From a virus: a DNA stretch of 64,000 bases. The stretch is from positions 1-64,000 of the IMG/VR virus record IMGVR_UViG_3300037587_000923. One strand, given 5' to 3'. The translations under genes were made by a program, and so were the position numbers. The number at the start of each line of letters is the position of its first letter. Position 1 is the first letter of the stretch. Under the pieces are notes generated by a model that was given only the letters and a program-made list of their open reading frames with translations, was not told the DNA's origin and searched no databases. This document shows, piece after piece, positions 32,885 to 42,917 of this stretch.

Positions 32885-33064
32885 TCAATTCTCCTTCTTT
32901 TTTAGCTTCGCCATCTCTTCCTTTAGCTCCTCTATCTCCTTGTCCTTCTGTTCCATCTGGACTGTGGCATCTACGAATTTCTGGTTGAGTTCCAGCAACA
33001 TCTCATCTCTTTCCGCTATAATGCTTGTCAACATCTGTTCTATCTGAAGTTCTTTAATATGCAT
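32885..33064 (-). CDS. Coiled-coil protein, 59 aa
   Basis: AAAGGAGGAGAG lies directly before the ATG on the minus strand. The whole product is an amphipathic, charged coiled coil. Small coiled coils are frequent beside phage fibre genes, perhaps as fibre trimerisation or assembly helpers. Confidence 0.75.
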   Translation of the reverse strand: MHIKELQIEQMLTSIIAERDEMLLELNQKFVDATVQMEQKDKEIEELKEEMAKLKKKEN

Positions 33065-33075
33065 CTCTCCTCCTT

Positions 33076-36000
33076 TTAAGCAGGCGCAAGCGTTGTTGCG
33101 GTTCCACTGGTTCCTACATATATCAATGCTCCGTTCTTTGTAGCCAATCTCCCATAAGTTCCACTTGTACCAGGTGTGCTGCTTTGAGACAACAATTCGA
33201 TTATCCCTCCCCCTATCGCCCGGAGGGATATATTCCCATCACCGACAAGGCCTGGATTTCCTTTCCCAACTACACCTATACTATTTGTGCTTTCCCCATA
33301 AACACCATAGTTATCAGTACTCTTTCCCCCAACTCCGCGAGAAGAAGTACTGAGTCCATAAACACCAAAAGAACTTGTACTTTGGCCTAAGACTCCTGTG
33401 CCACTGGTGTTGTCTCCATAAACTCCAACTGTCCCGGCTCCATTGCCCAAGCCTTTAACTCCGCCGCTGGTGCCAGCCCCGGTGGTTTGGCCAACAACCC
33501 CATGGTTAGAACTGCTACTGGTACTGCCTACAATGCCATCATTTGAGATGCTTAGGGCGCTTATAGCTCGCGCGGAACCGCTTAGGGCACGAAGAGCAAT
33601 TCTGGTGCTATTGGCAGTGCCGAAGTAGCCGATTATATTGTCTGGTCCCTCCGTCCTGATCCCTATTGAGACGAGCTCCTCAATAGCTCCATCACCCCTG
33701 TTGCCGTAAAATCTCTGCTCACTCAAGGCTTCATCCATCAGGATATTTTTTAAAGCAGGGATCACCGTTGAGTTGGTTGGATTGACCAGTAGCCCACTAC
33801 AGCCTGTCAGCTGATCTCCCGATTTCCCAGTCCAACTAAAAGCATCCCTGTCATTTGTCGTTCCCAATACCCACCCACTACCTGAGGTAGGGAAATCAGA
33901 AACATCTTGAAGGGCAAGGGTGGACTGTGCTGCCGATATTGAGCTCGGGTTATAACTTCCTTTCGTATGGTACTTTAAAGACTTAAGAGTTCCAGCCTGA
34001 ATATCATCAGCATTAAGAGCGCCTCTTATATTCAAGACTGACCCGTCCCAGCTCAGATAATTAGTAGCATCACCTATCTCAAACTTGGCCTTATTGCTAT
34101 CACTGTCGTCTATGCCAAGTATAAATCCTGCAGTGCTATCACCAAAGGCTGTCTTACCAGCCTGTATTGCTACATCACCAGTGGCTTCAGTAATTGCAAG
34201 AGTGATAACCTGAGAAGTTATGGTGCCAGCAGTAAGTTTATCTACGGCAAGATCGTTTATCTTGGCATTGTTCACCGCAAGGTCTTCTATGTGGGCCGTC
34301 TGTACAGCCAGCTCTTGGATATAAGCCGATCCTATTACCTGATTCGCTATGGCATTCCATGCGAGGTCATGAGATCCACTTATATTGGTAGAAATAATGA
34401 ACTGGCCATCAGAGAGGATAGGGTTTGTGTCTGAAGTTGAATAAGTCGTGCCACCGGTCCAGTAGATATATTTCTTGTCAGTATTTCCGCCCGTGATGCT
34501 GTATTCGGCACCATCATAGTAAAGTTTATGAGCATTCCACGTTACATAGTTTGCGGATGGCGAATCATCTGTCCAGCTATCTGCATCAAGAATAGGTATC
34601 TTCGTAAATATCTTGGAGGCTGTGATGGCGAAGTCATTGATATCAGTAGGCTCTACATTGAGTCCCTGAGCCGTTCCGTTAGCTGTGTCGGCGGAAGATT
34701 CCTGGCCGAACAGATCGACAGTTTTTACTTCAATAGTAATTACTTCGTCGGCCTCGGCTGTTATTAAAACTTCATTGCTATGTGTCTCTATCCATGAGCC
34801 AAAAGCGCCGGCGTCTATCTTATACCTATATTCGTAATGTGACAGGTCGGCATCTGTACTCTTTGCCCAGCTAAATTGAACGGAATCCATCCATTGACTT
34901 GATGCCAGCCCTGTAGGCGTTGTCGGGGTCGGATTCGTAAAAGTGCCCGTCACAGAGCCAGAGGCATTGTTGTAGATATCGTATGTTTTTAGGGCATAAG
35001 TGATGGATGGGTCAGCGCTCCCATTGTCCTGTATATTCTCATCGAGAGCATAGGCGTACTGTGCGTCTGTAAGCTTTATCTCTTTACTGCCGAGAGTTAG
35101 GCTGTGATAATTGAAATCGGTTTCTGTGGCCTCGGTCCATGAAAGCACGAGATCTCTGCCATTAAAATCTGAGGTGAGGCCTGTTGGATTTGCTGGTGCC
35201 GCCTGGCTTATTGTAATTTCGATATAGTCAGATACTCTATTGAATTGATTCCACCGCCTGACCTTAAGCGCTACCGTTCCGTTGGCAGTAATTACCAGGC
35301 TATCAAGAAAATCTTCATAGCCATCTCCGTAGATATATTCGTATCTTAGCTCTCTTGTGGTGAAGGAGTGCTGGAGACTGTCTGATATCCATATCTCTAC
35401 TTCATCGTATAGCCAATAGGGGTCGACGCCTACGCCACCTGCTCCTTGTAGCTCTCGTCCTGCAGGCTCACGCCCAGCTCCGCCTGTCTGTGAGGCACCC
35501 CTCCACTTGATCGCAAAGCGAAGTCCGTCCCAAGTATAGTTCATAGGGTCTGAGGCGCCTTCAAGTTGGAGGCCTGATGGTGTGGCTGGATCTACGGCTT
35601 GGCCATCTATCAGATTGGAGATTATGGGGGCAGTAGAGGCGTCCGCATAAATATTATTGGTACTGATCGAGACCACTCTGGCAGTCACAGTCTGGCCGAC
35701 TTGGAATCTCCCTTGAGTTGCATCTATAGTGAAGCCAGTGCCCCTTGAAGTATCTTCTCCATAGTCAACATAGCTAGAACCTCCATCTGTGCTTATCTGG
35801 ATTAGCGCCTTGTCCCAGAATATATTATCTTGTGGCAGATCATAGATCAGGGTGAGGGTGGGCACGTAAGCACCATCATTATTGAAATATCCGTCTTCGG
35901 AAAGCGAGAGGTTAGTTGCATCATCAGGCGTAACAAAAGGCTTAGGTAGCGTTGTGAAAACTGAGACCTCTGGGATTATATCATTGATCGCATAAAACGC

Positions 36001-38535
36001 ATCGTCGTAAAGCTCGAAAATATACGACACCTCTTCGTTTTCACTCTCTGACGCCTCATTAATCCTAAATTCCAAATCCACCCATCCGGGCAGATTGTGT
36101 GTTACTTTCACCACATCTCCCACTGTTAGGATCAAGGAGTCCATAAGCCCGGTAAGTGAACAATGAAGGTTGCCTTCGATGGCTTTTCTGCCTTCCTTCT
36201 CCGCAATATTGGCGGCTTGCCGGTATGTTGCTATTGCCCTGCCGTCTATCTGCTTATCTATGATCCTGTCCACCTTGTCCTGATGATCATAGTCGTTATA
36301 TATAGCTGTCTCCTCAGGGAATGATTGTATGCCTTGAAATAGAGGATAGCCCTTGGAGTAAGTTTTTTGTGGCGTCCAGTTCACCGTTAATGTGGTTGCG
36401 GTCTTGGCTGTATAGGTAATAGCCTCAGCTCCTATATATACAGTATCTGTCGCATCTTCTAGGGTTCCTTGCAAGTCACCATATTCTATTGAGGTAGTGA
36501 GAACTCCTTCGATATATGACGACGTTATAAGTGCCATAGTCTGTCTGATCTCATGATCTATATATTTAACGATAAACCTATTAGGGGTCTCATTTACATC
36601 GTGCTCGAAATATTCAAAGGATCCCTCTTTAATGTTGTCGGTTAATATACATTCCCACTTAACCCCATCGGTTTCAGTTACTGTCTGACCTACCGTCGTT
36701 GGCCACGTAGGCTCGCCTTCGGTGTCATTGGTAGTGCCAGCAATAGTACATTTATATGCATATCCATTCGATACGGTAGGCACGACGGTATCCCCGAGCT
36801 CGACAATAGTGTTTGATTGCCATGTAGGATTAGAGGCGTCATCGAATATGTGGACCGGCAGTTTATTCGCCAACACTGGGTGACTCCAGACATCCTCTAT
36901 GTTGAGCGTCGCCTTGCCAGCCGTATAGGTCAAGTATCCTCCGCACGACGTTAACATATGCGTTATTATTTCTAGGTCATTTGCCTGTTCTGAGATTACA
37001 AGATTCATCTTATAATCGTTGGCCGTACAGACTTGTGCGGCATTGTAGAACGACACGTAATCTATAAGAGACGAATCCAAGACCTTAGATGCTTTCTCTT
37101 CCAGAAAATTTAATATGCACCATGCTGGGTTATTTGACCACTGTTTCACCGTAGGACTACCGCCAGAGTCATATTCTTGCAGTTTCAAGCCTTTGACCGT
37201 AAAGACTACATTGCTTGACTGAGGATCGGCATCTAGTTTGTTGTCAGGAAACCCGTACAGATTACCAGCGTTACCAGAGTTGACGGCGGCAAAGGCCGTC
37301 CTGAAATATCTAAATTCACGGGACAAGAATACCCATCCGAATGGAACGGTAGGGAAATCTGACGGCCCTATAGAATTATTTGTTTCATCTCCTAATCTTC
37401 CCTCAAACCCATAAGTGTCGGCAAGATCTATGGCGCTCCCATTGACAGTGCATCCAGTGATCTCATCTATTTCCCCTTCGCAGATACCATAAAGAGCGCT
37501 AACCATAGTCCATTGCTTGCTTGATTCAGCTGTAGGTAGTTCAACCGCCTTCGCCAGCAATGTTCCTTGGATTTCGCCCTCTCCATATATAATGGAGAGG
37601 GCGTCTCCAGATGGCGAGTACCTTGACCTGTAAGACATGCTTAATGTTGTATCATAAGAGCCGCCAGCCCGCCTGTTTGCCAGACTTTTTTTGCTATACG
37701 AATTATACCCTGAAAATCTAACAAAATTGCTAAACCCTTGACCGCATGTCAGGAAGAATTTATCGCACTCTATGATGTATCTTGATGTGCTATCTATAGC
37801 TGCAGAGAATGGCGCCTCGACTGTGAACTTCTTAAGAGTTCCGTCATAAGCCGACACCTTTCTTTGCGCTCCTCTGTTTGTGCCCGAGAGGATCTTCATG
37901 GTTCCCCTGATCCAATATCCGTCAGTAAATACCCCTAATGCTGTGTCTGTAAGTGTCGTTATGGTGCCACTTGTAGCGGTTCCTCTTGGCTTTCCATTCC
38001 CTGAATTGTAACCACAGGCCTCGCCACAAAAATCCCAGTTGCACTTAGCCGCAAGCCTACGCCATGGGGTGAACGATCGAGACCGGTCAAATGCGTTGAC
38101 TATCCTGACCTTAATGTCCATCTCTGAGACTCTTGGCTTGTCCATGAAACCAGTGAACTGAAGAATCTTGTCATCGGTAGTCGGGTGGCCATCTATGATG
38201 GTTCCGCTTGAATCAAGGAAGACTTTATATATCTCAGCTTTTTGTCCAGAGAAATCACTGGAGGCGAAGTATGCCGACATAGCTTTGTCAACATTATCTA
38301 TGGTGACATTGCAGTTATCGGTCTGATTCTTCATGTGCGTCTTGATAGAAGAGTGGGTAATCCTGTACGAGGTATAGGTATTGCCTTGAAAGGTGAGATC
38401 GCTATCATGGTTGGTTAGGCGCAATATACTTATAACACCTGTGGATTTATCTTTTATCTCTATATAATACAGCGTGCGAGGAGTAGTGCCTTCCTTGGCT
38501 ATCTCTGCTGTTATGGCGGTGGAGAGTGTTCTCAT
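33076..38535 (-). CDS. Giant tail hub-fibre fusion protein, 1819 aa
   Basis: Residues about 1-290 look like a DUF2163/BR0599-type tail-tip domain, with a CNWDFCGEACGYNSG cysteine patch. A J-like hub region (about 330-900) and several fibronectin-like beta domains (about 1000-1290) follow. The C-terminal about 150 residues hold repeated GVYG/GVxG units, a fibre shaft or tip. It would form the tail tip and contact the receptor. In many siphoviruses the first and later parts are separate genes, so this is a fusion. It overlaps the next gene by 4 bp. Confidence 0.85.
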   Translation of the reverse strand: MRTLSTAITAEIAKEGTTPRTLYYIEIKDKSTGVISILRLTNHDSDLTFQGNTYTSYRITHSSIKTHMKNQTDNCNVTIDNVDKAMSAYFASSDFSGQKAEIYKVFLDSSGTIIDGHPTTDDKILQFTGFMDKPRVSEMDIKVRIVNAFDRSRSFTPWRRLAAKCNWDFCGEACGYNSGNGKPRGTATSGTITTLTDTALGVFTDGYWIRGTMKILSGTNRGAQRKVSAYDGTLKKFTVEAPFSAAIDSTSRYIIECDKFFLTCGQGFSNFVRFSGYNSYSKKSLANRRAGGSYDTTLSMSYRSRYSPSGDALSIIYGEGEIQGTLLAKAVELPTAESSKQWTMVSALYGICEGEIDEITGCTVNGSAIDLADTYGFEGRLGDETNNSIGPSDFPTVPFGWVFLSREFRYFRTAFAAVNSGNAGNLYGFPDNKLDADPQSSNVVFTVKGLKLQEYDSGGSPTVKQWSNNPAWCILNFLEEKASKVLDSSLIDYVSFYNAAQVCTANDYKMNLVISEQANDLEIITHMLTSCGGYLTYTAGKATLNIEDVWSHPVLANKLPVHIFDDASNPTWQSNTIVELGDTVVPTVSNGYAYKCTIAGTTNDTEGEPTWPTTVGQTVTETDGVKWECILTDNIKEGSFEYFEHDVNETPNRFIVKYIDHEIRQTMALITSSYIEGVLTTSIEYGDLQGTLEDATDTVYIGAEAITYTAKTATTLTVNWTPQKTYSKGYPLFQGIQSFPEETAIYNDYDHQDKVDRIIDKQIDGRAIATYRQAANIAEKEGRKAIEGNLHCSLTGLMDSLILTVGDVVKVTHNLPGWVDLEFRINEASESENEEVSYIFELYDDAFYAINDIIPEVSVFTTLPKPFVTPDDATNLSLSEDGYFNNDGAYVPTLTLIYDLPQDNIFWDKALIQISTDGGSSYVDYGEDTSRGTGFTIDATQGRFQVGQTVTARVVSISTNNIYADASTAPIISNLIDGQAVDPATPSGLQLEGASDPMNYTWDGLRFAIKWRGASQTGGAGREPAGRELQGAGGVGVDPYWLYDEVEIWISDSLQHSFTTRELRYEYIYGDGYEDFLDSLVITANGTVALKVRRWNQFNRVSDYIEITISQAAPANPTGLTSDFNGRDLVLSWTEATETDFNYHSLTLGSKEIKLTDAQYAYALDENIQDNGSADPSITYALKTYDIYNNASGSVTGTFTNPTPTTPTGLASSQWMDSVQFSWAKSTDADLSHYEYRYKIDAGAFGSWIETHSNEVLITAEADEVITIEVKTVDLFGQESSADTANGTAQGLNVEPTDINDFAITASKIFTKIPILDADSWTDDSPSANYVTWNAHKLYYDGAEYSITGGNTDKKYIYWTGGTTYSTSDTNPILSDGQFIISTNISGSHDLAWNAIANQVIGSAYIQELAVQTAHIEDLAVNNAKINDLAVDKLTAGTITSQVITLAITEATGDVAIQAGKTAFGDSTAGFILGIDDSDSNKAKFEIGDATNYLSWDGSVLNIRGALNADDIQAGTLKSLKYHTKGSYNPSSISAAQSTLALQDVSDFPTSGSGWVLGTTNDRDAFSWTGKSGDQLTGCSGLLVNPTNSTVIPALKNILMDEALSEQRFYGNRGDGAIEELVSIGIRTEGPDNIIGYFGTANSTRIALRALSGSARAISALSISNDGIVGSTSSSSNHGVVGQTTGAGTSGGVKGLGNGAGTVGVYGDNTSGTGVLGQSTSSFGVYGLSTSSRGVGGKSTDNYGVYGESTNSIGVVGKGNPGLVGDGNISLRAIGGGIIELLSQSSTPGTSGTYGRLATKNGALIYVGTSGTATTLAPA

Positions 38536-38954
38536 AATACCTGAATAAAGTTAATTGTTACCTGATGTATCGATTCAGACTGCCATGACCTGCCAAGGCT
38601 GTCATCGGTAAAGCGTACCGTGTACGATACGTCGTTCCTGGGGCATGTAAATGTAAATGAATTAGTGGGGCCCACACAATAGTCAAAGAAGTCAAAGATG
38701 CGGCTTATCTCTTTCTCCGAATAGGAATTGAAGGTGAGCTGCCATGTCTTCTTGTTGGTGGACCTCTTTGCCCTTCTTCTCTCTTTACCTGACTCGCCTG
38801 TTGAGACAAGGACCTTGTATGAGTGACCGTCAGTATATACAAATTCAGGGACGATATGCTTGCCACCGGGATCTAAGCTATCAGTGAGATGATCCCAATC
38901 ACGGACCTCATCTGACCAATCGTATGAGGCTATTGCTGGTGTCGTCTCTGCCAT
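38532..38954 (-). CDS. Minor tail protein, 140 aa
   Basis: The pattern WQLTFN.YS...I..FFDYCVG, FTFTCPRNDVSYTVRF and a final beta strand fits the small minor tail proteins (lambda M-like role) lying between tape measure and hub. It should join the tape-measure end to the tip complex. Confidence 0.75.
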   Translation of the reverse strand: MAETTPAIASYDWSDEVRDWDHLTDSLDPGGKHIVPEFVYTDGHSYKVLVSTGESGKERRRAKRSTNKKTWQLTFNSYSEKEISRIFDFFDYCVGPTNSFTFTCPRNDVSYTVRFTDDSLGRSWQSESIHQVTINFIQVL

Positions 38955-38963
38955 CTTATCCTC

Positions 38964-41900
38964 TTAAGCTGCGTAATTCTTAATAACTTCTTTTGTTTTG
39001 CCGTTGTCTTTTATATCTTGCTGAACCACTTCGGTTATGGCGGAAGGGTTCTCTTCGACTAAGGCCTTGAAGGACTTGGCGTCAACTGCGTTTATGTTGT
39101 AAGTGACCTGCGTGGCTCCTTGCTCTTCGCCAGGCCTGAAGCCGGTACCATACTTAGTAGCTTGCAAGTCGAAGTATTTGTAACCTCGATCACCGCCTCC
39201 GCCACCGCCAGCTGCCATGCTGCCACCACCTTTTGCTGACATGCTGGCGAATGTCTGTGCGGCTATCATTCCAGCGTTTAGGTATCCCATTTTTAATGCG
39301 GTAGCTGCCATAGGTATGGTAGTAGGCGGCCCCGGTGGGTTAGCTAACGCAAGTGCTGCTGCTTGGTGAGCCGAAATTATAGCCTGCCCGAAGGCTGCGG
39401 CTTTCATTGCCAAAAAGAGTTTTTTGTTTTTTGATCCACTAGCCACATAAAGAATGTCCATAAGACCAAGCGTCATGTTTATGTTATTCTGCATGGCGGA
39501 GAATCTCATCTGGTTGGACTGATCTTCTATTTGAGTCTTAGCTTCCTCTTTTGCTCTCGCTATTTCGACTTCTGTTGCGCCACTCTCGCGCAGATATTCC
39601 AGGTAACCATCGCGAGCCAATTTCATTTGGTCTAGCTTGTTCTGCATGCTGAGAAGTTCTGAGACTTCAGCTGGTATTGCACCTGCCGTCTGTGTCTCTA
39701 CTGATGGGACTCCCGCCTTCTGGCCTCGGAGCTGCGCCAATTCTAACTCAAGCCTTGCTATCTCGAGATCCTTGTCTTTACTTCCGATCTTCTCTGCTCT
39801 TATGGCATCAAGCCTTGCCTGTTTCTGCCTTATGAGTATATTAAGTTTTTTGTTTTCAAGCTCAACCTCTTTCATCAACCCTTCGACAGGACTGATGGTC
39901 TTCATGATCTTTCTGATATTGAGAAGCTTCTGCTCGGCCTCTAGTTTGAGCTTGGCATGACCGGCCTCTATTTCTCCGAAATCTAACTTCCTGGCTTCGG
40001 CTGCTTGAGATTTTCTGAGGTTACCTGTTTCGGAAATTAAATCTAATTGTTTAAAGTAGGCCGCGACTATCTTACCCAAGATGCCTTCTTGTTTAAGCAG
40101 TTCTACTCTTGCCTCGGGTGATGCAATCTTAGAATTAAGCTTAGCTGTAACCTTTGCACGCTTCTCTTCGAATTTAAGAAGGGTCAGATTAGTCGTCGCA
40201 AGGTCCCTGGCTGTCTGCAGCCCTATCTTTGTGATAGGATCGGTTTCCTTGAGATCAGCAAGTTTCTGCTGTAGACCTATAACCCCTTTCTGCGCCGCCC
40301 TTAAGGCGTTAGAATAATCTTTGGTGCGCCTTGTGAGCTTGCTTAGGGATACCCTTACCTTGTTAGCAATTTCCTCATAGGCCTTGTAGTCAATCAAGAG
40401 CTTCTTCATCTCTTTCTCGAGCCCTTTAGCATCTATCGTGCCGGCCTTATGTTCTTTATTGATAGCTCTTGCTCTTGCAACAAGCGCATCTCCTGTCTTC
40501 TCCAGGTATTTCCTGTAGTCCGCTAAAGCCTTCAACTCATCGGTGGTAGATCTTCCCAGTATCCCCGATATTGTTTCGGCTGCAAGCTGTCCGGGCTTTG
40601 TCTCTGCCAGAGCAGCGAAGGCTGTCCTGAATGAATGAGCTATCTCACCTCCAACCTTCCCTGCTTCGCTCTTTAGTTCCTTTAGCCGATACGTTGTTTC
40701 TTTGACCTGATCGGAAAACTGCTTGATCAGTGATTCCTTTGCGCTTTTACCAAGATTATCGAATGCTTTTACTTGCCCGGCTAATGATTTTTCTAGTTTT
40801 CCGATCCGAACATTATAGGCATCGGTTGACATGCTCATCAGATCCATCTGGGCCACGATCTCTCTTATCTTTGCAACCATGGGCAGCTTGGCAATCGGAT
40901 CTTTAATTTTATCCCACGCCTCGGAAAGCTTAGTGACGGCCTCCTCGAGTCGTGCCTGCTCTGCCCTTAGCTCAGCAGCTACTTGAGCCTGCCTTCTAGT
41001 TTTCTCGATATCTTTATCCTTGGCGAGAGCAAGTTCATTCATCTTCTTTTTGTTCCTGGTGAACATGGCACCCAGGGCACTCAAAGCACCGATCAACGCT
41101 ATTGATGCATAAATATATGGATGTTTCGCAAGCACCGCAAGGGCGCCACTGAAACTAATCGTTGCAATCGTCAATCCCTTAAACATTGTAATAAGTTTCT
41201 TGCCATGAAGAACCATTGGGATAATACCGGCCGCAGTTGTGAGAGCCAAGGCTGCTCCGAGGCCGGTGAGCTTTTCTGCGAGAAAGCTGAGCACAGCTGT
41301 CGCGTCCCTGAATCTCTGTAGTAAGAAGCCCATCACGTCAGCCATACCTACAATTGCAGGCACTGCAACATCACCTATTTGTGTAACAGCTATATCCAGC
41401 TGGTTCCTCATCTTCATTAAGGCGTTTCTGGGGCCTTCCATTGATTTTTTTAAGGCATCGTTAAGCATGTTTTGCTTTGTGATCTTCTTTTCCATATCAT
41501 CAAATGCTTCACCGGTTGCTATTATCGATGCGGCCAAAATACGGCCTGCCCTTACGCCAAGGATGTCCATAGACTTGGCAGCGCTGAATCCAGCATCCCT
41601 TAATCTCGTTATTATCACAGACATTTTATTCATGGTAGGGTTAATATCGTTCGCACTGACGCCCACCCTCTTGAGCTCTTCTCCAAACTTGGCTGTCGGA
41701 GCAACAAGCTGTGTCATTAACTGAGACAAGCCGGTACCTATCGTTGATGCCCTGATGCCCATATTAGAAAGGACTGCGAGCGCTGCCGAGGTTTCCGCGA
41801 GGTTCCTGCCCATGATTGCGCTTGTAGATGCGAGGTAGTTGAAGGCGGTGCCCAGGTCCTCAACTGTTAGACGTGAGAAGTTAAGTGCTCCGGCGAGTAC

Positions 41901-42917
41901 GTTTCCTATTTCAGGGACCCTGCTTGCTTCGAGGTTCCAGGCAAACATAGCTGTAGTGACAGCTTTGGCAACGGTCTCCATATTCTCGCCGGATACTGTT
42001 GTGACGGCCGCAACTGTCTTCATTGCTTCTGCAGTCGCCCTTGCACTCAAACCGGCCTGAACGAGCTTAAGGCCCATCTTGGCTGCTTCAGCGGCGGCGA
42101 GCGGAGTGGTGCTTGCAACCTCTTTAGCTGCATCGCCTACAAGCCTTATCTCCTCTTCTGATTTGGCAGTGATGGCCTCTATGTCTTTGAGGGCTTGGTG
42201 GAACTCGATGGTGTTACGTGCAGCCCTGGAGAGGGCCCCTGCTATAGTGAATATTATTCCGGCAGAAGCAAACCATCTGATCTGGAACTTGGCATACTTA
42301 CCTATATCAGCAGCGAAGCTACGCACATGCTCCATGTTCTTGATGGCATCTTTAGGGATGAACTGGCCAGCGGCTAACTGCTCCCGTTGTCCCATGAATT
42401 GCTGGCCGGCGCCTCTGGCAATAGATAAAGGTTGAGCGCCTGTTGCGCCTCCTAGCCCCATGCCCGCCTTTCCGGCCTCACGCATCTTACGAACGTAGCC
42501 GTCGAGAAGCTTGACGCCCTTCTTGAGTTCTTGGTTGGAGTGCTTTTGCTTATTGAGGTGTTCCGTGATGTGTGTTAATAGCGCACGATATTCTTCCTTG
42601 GTAGCCTTGACTCCGGTGAGCCCCTTGCGGTAGGCGATGGCGCCGGCAGCCTCTGCTTTGGCTATCTTCTGAATCATCTCGAGGCGTTGCCTGCCGAGGC
42701 CAACAGCCTTCTTGGTGGCTTTGGCGGTTGATTCTGATATCTTATTTTGTGACGCTACTATCTGGCTGGATAACTGATTGACATTGATCTTGCCAGCCCC
42801 CCCGGCGCCGGCACTGATCTTGTTGAATTCATTCCTAATACCCTGCACGAAGCCTCTTATTTGTCTAATTGCCGTCTTTGTGTCGGCTAAGACTCTTATT
42901 TCAAGCTTCGTGGCCAT
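38964..42917 (-). CDS. Tail tape-measure protein, 1317 aa
   Basis: The N-terminal region has long coiled coils. Residues about 215-430 are the TP901/minor-tail core (EFHQALKDIEAITAKS, ATAEAMKTVAAVTTVSGENM, FNYLASTSAIMGRN). Membrane-like helices lie near 535-620, followed by coiled coil up to about 1100. The length sets the tail length: about 1300 residues suggests roughly a 190-200 nm tail by the usual rule. Follows the tail chaperone genes as in most siphoviruses. Confidence 0.92.
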   Translation of the reverse strand: MATKLEIRVLADTKTAIRQIRGFVQGIRNEFNKISAGAGGAGKINVNQLSSQIVASQNKISESTAKATKKAVGLGRQRLEMIQKIAKAEAAGAIAYRKGLTGVKATKEEYRALLTHITEHLNKQKHSNQELKKGVKLLDGYVRKMREAGKAGMGLGGATGAQPLSIARGAGQQFMGQREQLAAGQFIPKDAIKNMEHVRSFAADIGKYAKFQIRWFASAGIIFTIAGALSRAARNTIEFHQALKDIEAITAKSEEEIRLVGDAAKEVASTTPLAAAEAAKMGLKLVQAGLSARATAEAMKTVAAVTTVSGENMETVAKAVTTAMFAWNLEASRVPEIGNVLAGALNFSRLTVEDLGTAFNYLASTSAIMGRNLAETSAALAVLSNMGIRASTIGTGLSQLMTQLVAPTAKFGEELKRVGVSANDINPTMNKMSVIITRLRDAGFSAAKSMDILGVRAGRILAASIIATGEAFDDMEKKITKQNMLNDALKKSMEGPRNALMKMRNQLDIAVTQIGDVAVPAIVGMADVMGFLLQRFRDATAVLSFLAEKLTGLGAALALTTAAGIIPMVLHGKKLITMFKGLTIATISFSGALAVLAKHPYIYASIALIGALSALGAMFTRNKKKMNELALAKDKDIEKTRRQAQVAAELRAEQARLEEAVTKLSEAWDKIKDPIAKLPMVAKIREIVAQMDLMSMSTDAYNVRIGKLEKSLAGQVKAFDNLGKSAKESLIKQFSDQVKETTYRLKELKSEAGKVGGEIAHSFRTAFAALAETKPGQLAAETISGILGRSTTDELKALADYRKYLEKTGDALVARARAINKEHKAGTIDAKGLEKEMKKLLIDYKAYEEIANKVRVSLSKLTRRTKDYSNALRAAQKGVIGLQQKLADLKETDPITKIGLQTARDLATTNLTLLKFEEKRAKVTAKLNSKIASPEARVELLKQEGILGKIVAAYFKQLDLISETGNLRKSQAAEARKLDFGEIEAGHAKLKLEAEQKLLNIRKIMKTISPVEGLMKEVELENKKLNILIRQKQARLDAIRAEKIGSKDKDLEIARLELELAQLRGQKAGVPSVETQTAGAIPAEVSELLSMQNKLDQMKLARDGYLEYLRESGATEVEIARAKEEAKTQIEDQSNQMRFSAMQNNINMTLGLMDILYVASGSKNKKLFLAMKAAAFGQAIISAHQAAALALANPPGPPTTIPMAATALKMGYLNAGMIAAQTFASMSAKGGGSMAAGGGGGGDRGYKYFDLQATKYGTGFRPGEEQGATQVTYNINAVDAKSFKALVEENPSAITEVVQQDIKDNGKTKEVIKNYAA

